Shown here: positions 4,521-6,846 of the stretch, piece after piece
Layout of the letters: each line of letters opens with the position of its first letter
Position numbering within the stretch: position 1 is the stretch's first letter
Origin: Deltaproteobacteria bacterium
GTDB taxonomy: Bacteria > Desulfobacterota > Syntrophobacteria > BM002
Length of the DNA stretch: 6,846 nucleotides
Reading direction: 5' to 3'
NCBI GenBank assembly: GCA_020350905.1
Contig: CP070843.1
Location: forward strand, 1,515,720-1,522,565
Notes under the pieces: generated by a model
Told to the model about the DNA's origin: nothing
Seen by the model: only the letters and a program-made list of their open reading frames with translations
Databases searched by the model: none
Made by a program: the position numbers and the translations under genes

Positions 4521-6774
4521 AGTTCACATCCAGGGTATTGTTCAGGGTGTGGGATTTCGTCCGTTTATTTATCAACTGGCTATCCGTCACAGCTTAAACG
4601 GCTACGTAGCCAACACGCCGAAGGGCGTGGAACTTGAGGTGGAGGGAGGCCGAGGTGCCCTTCATCATTTTCTCAAAGAACTGCCTGCATCGGCCCCGCC
4701 TCTGGCAAGCATTACCCAGATAGAAACTGAGGAACTTCCTGCCGCTGCCTACAGCACTTTCGAGATCAAGGCAAGCGAGGAGGGTGAAGAGCGAGCAGCC
4801 CTCATATCGCCGGACACAACAACCTGCAGCGATTGCCTCCGAGAACTCTTTGATCCGCAAGACAGGCGACACCTCTATCCTTTCATTAACTGTACCAACT
4901 GCGGGCCACGATACACTATCATTAACGACATTCCCTATGACCGGCTCAAAACCTCCATGGCAGTCTTTACCATGTGTGGCGATTGCGCCGGCGAATATCA
5001 TGACCCTCTTGACCGACGCTTTCATGCACAGCCCAATGGTTGTTGGAGGTGCGGCCCTCGAATGTGGCTGGCGGACGGCAATGGCGAAGACCTGAAGATT
5101 TCAGAGCCGATATCTGAGGCAGCAAAGCACCTCAGCCAGGGTGCTATTGTGGCCGTGAAGGGACTGGGCGGATTTCACCTGGCTGTTGACGCCAGCCAAA
5201 ATGAGGCGGTGAAAAGGCTTCGCTCGAGGAAGGGGAGGGAAGAGAAGCCTCTTGCCCTCATGTCGTCAAGCTTGGAGCAGATTGAACGGTATGCACTGGT
5301 TGGAGATGAAGAGCGACGACTGCTCACGAGCTCCCAACGCCCAATTGTAATTGTCCCGAAGCGACCGGAAAATACCATCGCCCCCGAAGTGGCTCCAAAC
5401 AATGGCTATTTCGGGGTGATGCTCCCGTACACTCCTCTGCACCACCTGCTCCTTATTCATCCATTTCTGGCTCTAGTCATGACCAGTGGCAATATCAGCG
5501 AGGAGCCCATTGCCATAGACAACCTCGAATCAGTGCAGCGGCTAGGAAAGATAGCGGACTATTTTCTTTTCCACGACAGAGATATTCTCTTGCGCAGTGA
5601 TGATTCAATCCTCAGGGTAGCGGGGGGCCGCCCCAGACAAATTCGGAGATCCAGAGGGTACGTGCCAGTACCGATTTTTCTCAGAAAACCGGTGGCTGAG
5701 GTCCTGGCCCTGGGAGGGGAACTGAAAGGCACCATTTGTCTGACTAAAGAAAATCGGGCATTTGTCGGGCAGCACCTTGGTGATCTGGAAAACCTAGAAA
5801 CTTTGGAGTTCCTTGAACTGACAGTTCGGCATCTTCGACGCATTCTAGAGGTAAGCCCTCGCTTGCTTGTTCATGACCTCCACCCAGACTACCTGACAAC
5901 CCAAGTGGCTCTGGCTCAAGAAGAACTGCCCACTCTGGCAGTGCAACATCACCACGCCCACGTGGTGAGCTGTATGGCAGAGCACGGGTTGGAGGGCAAA
6001 GTTTTGGGACTAGCCCTGGACGGAACTGGCTATGGCGATGATGGCTGCATCTGGGGCGGAGAAATCCTGGTAGCGGATGAACGAAACTATGCAAGGGTAG
6101 CCCATTTTGACTATGTACCCATGCCTGGTGGCGAAAAAGCCATTAAAGAACCGTGGCGGATGGCGGTGGCCTACTTGTGGGCTGGTTTTGGTGAAAAGAT
6201 TTTCCAGGATGAACAACAGGCCCTCCAAACGTGGGATCGAAACCAAATTGGAATACTCGTGCAGATGATGCAGCGTCAAATAAACAGCCCGCTCACCTCC
6301 AGTTGTGGGCGACTTTTTGATGCTGTGGCTGCCCTCGTAGGATTGAGAGATCGCATTGCCTACGAGGGACAGGCGGCAATAGAATTGGAACAGTGGTTGG
6401 AACCGACCACAGACAGATACCAGTACGAGCTTGGAGAGGTTGGAGATGGATTGCTTTTTAGTCCCACAGCAATCTTTGCCCAGGTGTTTGATGATGTGGT
6501 CTCAGGAGTGGCGACAGAACTGGTTAGCGGCAAGTTTCATCAGACTCTGGTTACAATGTTTGCCGATGCCTGTTTGCATCTGTGCAAGCTGCACGGACTC
6601 AACAGGGTGGTTTGTTCAGGGGGGGTGTTCCAAAACATTTTTCTTCTGGAGAACCTGGAGGACCGTTTGGGAGCATCTGGATTGGAAGTCTATACACCTC
6701 AACTTATTCCGGCCAATGACGGTTGTATTTCTCTGGGACAAGCAATTGTAGGGGCCGCTTCGTTGGAACAGTAA
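4504..6774 (+). CDS. hypF: Carbamoyltransferase HypF, [NiFe] hydrogenase maturation
   Basis: HypF converts carbamoyl phosphate and ATP to carbamoyl-adenylate and transfers the carbamoyl group to HypE, where it becomes the CN ligand of the active-site iron. At 756 residues it is full length and all domains are present in order. An acylphosphatase domain spans about 1-90, with VQGVGFRPF (R19) and N37. Two zinc-finger pairs follow: C108/C111 with C130/C133, and C158/C161 with C180/C183. The YrdC-like adenylating domain spans about 200-390 (VKGLGGFHLA, RKGREEKPLALM). A Kae1-like transfer domain runs from about 400 to the end, with LALGGELK, metal-binding HHHAH (482-486), DGTGYG (506-511), CSGGVFQN (704-711) and NDGCISLGQ (738-746). 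The ATG sits directly behind gggggag, very close spacing, and lies within the hypB end. I see no frameshift or missing catalytic residue. Confidence 0.97.
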   Translation: MAQRLRVHIQGIVQGVGFRPFIYQLAIRHSLNGYVANTPKGVELEVEGGRGALHHFLKELPASAPPLASITQIETEELPAAAYSTFEIKASEEGEERAALISPDTTTCSDCLRELFDPQDRRHLYPFINCTNCGPRYTIINDIPYDRLKTSMAVFTMCGDCAGEYHDPLDRRFHAQPNGCWRCGPRMWLADGNGEDLKISEPISEAAKHLSQGAIVAVKGLGGFHLAVDASQNEAVKRLRSRKGREEKPLALMSSSLEQIERYALVGDEERRLLTSSQRPIVIVPKRPENTIAPEVAPNNGYFGVMLPYTPLHHLLLIHPFLALVMTSGNISEEPIAIDNLESVQRLGKIADYFLFHDRDILLRSDDSILRVAGGRPRQIRRSRGYVPVPIFLRKPVAEVLALGGELKGTICLTKENRAFVGQHLGDLENLETLEFLELTVRHLRRILEVSPRLLVHDLHPDYLTTQVALAQEELPTLAVQHHHAHVVSCMAEHGLEGKVLGLALDGTGYGDDGCIWGGEILVADERNYARVAHFDYVPMPGGEKAIKEPWRMAVAYLWAGFGEKIFQDEQQALQTWDRNQIGILVQMMQRQINSPLTSSCGRLFDAVAALVGLRDRIAYEGQAAIELEQWLEPTTDRYQYELGEVGDGLLFSPTAIFAQVFDDVVSGVATELVSGKFHQTLVTMFADACLHLCKLHGLNRVVCSGGVFQNIFLLENLEDRLGASGLEVYTPQLIPANDGCISLGQAIVGAASLEQ

Positions 6775-6846
6775 GCAACCGGAGAGCGCTCCGAGGATGT
6801 GTGATAAGGTATTTCGGATGTGAGATGGCTGTTCAGCATGGTGGTC

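Noticed and set aside
4594..5025. A 143-codon open frame on the minus strand within hypF, and other long antisense frames across the window
   Set aside because: These lie opposite clearly conserved coding sequence, show no recognisable domain, and are shadows of the real frames.
6619..6625. A run of seven G in hypF as a frameshift or phase-variation site
   Set aside because: The reading frame is intact on both sides, and the run encodes part of the conserved CSGGVFQN motif. Runs of this length occur in ordinary coding sequence.
6783..6846. Possible start of a next gene after hypF, such as hypC, with GTG 6801 open to the end of the window
   Set aside because: The translation (MIRYFGCEMAVQHGG) does not resemble HypC, which should begin MCLAIP-like, or HypD or HypE. 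Only 46 bases are visible. The short palindrome gagcgctc at 6784-6791 is not followed by a T run.

Overview
The window reads as an anaerobic, probably Gram-negative bacterium of medium G+C. A Desulfobacterota-like (deltaproteobacterial) sulfate reducer or syntroph is my best guess. This rests on three things: [NiFe]-hydrogenase maturation genes, a molybdenum cofactor enzyme of the MoeA/periplasmic-binding-protein fusion type common in anaerobes, and 7-bp-periodic intergenic repeats. The taxonomy is inference; there is no rRNA or other marker gene here. All six genes lie on the + strand and coding density is high.

Layout. Positions 2-919 hold the 3' end of a MoeA-type molybdopterin biosynthesis gene fused to a PBP-like ligand-binding domain; its start lies left of the window. 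Positions 944-2512 encode a GAF plus HD-GYP protein, a predicted cyclic-di-GMP phosphodiesterase with a long helical insertion inside the catalytic domain. Positions 2629-3039 encode a small DUF1992 (DnaJC28-type) protein of unknown role. Positions 3314-3655, 3837-4520 and 4504-6774 are hypA, hypB and hypF, with hypB and hypF overlapping by 17 bp. The last 72 bp hold nothing I can identify. hypC, hypD and hypE are not in the window and may follow downstream.

How the genes work together. HypA and HypB deliver nickel to the large subunit of [NiFe] hydrogenase. HypF makes the carbamoyl group that becomes the CN ligands on the iron. These three form one functional set. The MoeA fusion serves a different metal cofactor (molybdenum or tungsten). 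The HD-GYP and DUF1992 genes have no evident functional link to either set and may simply be neighbours.

The most unusual signal is non-coding. Four of the intergenic gaps carry sequence with a strict 7-bp period built on a GATTnnn / ATTTGnn core. One of these tracts supplies the stop codon of the MoeA fusion. Another is folded into a long imperfect inverted repeat just upstream of hypA. I saw no new defence system, CRISPR array, transposase, tRNA or rRNA.
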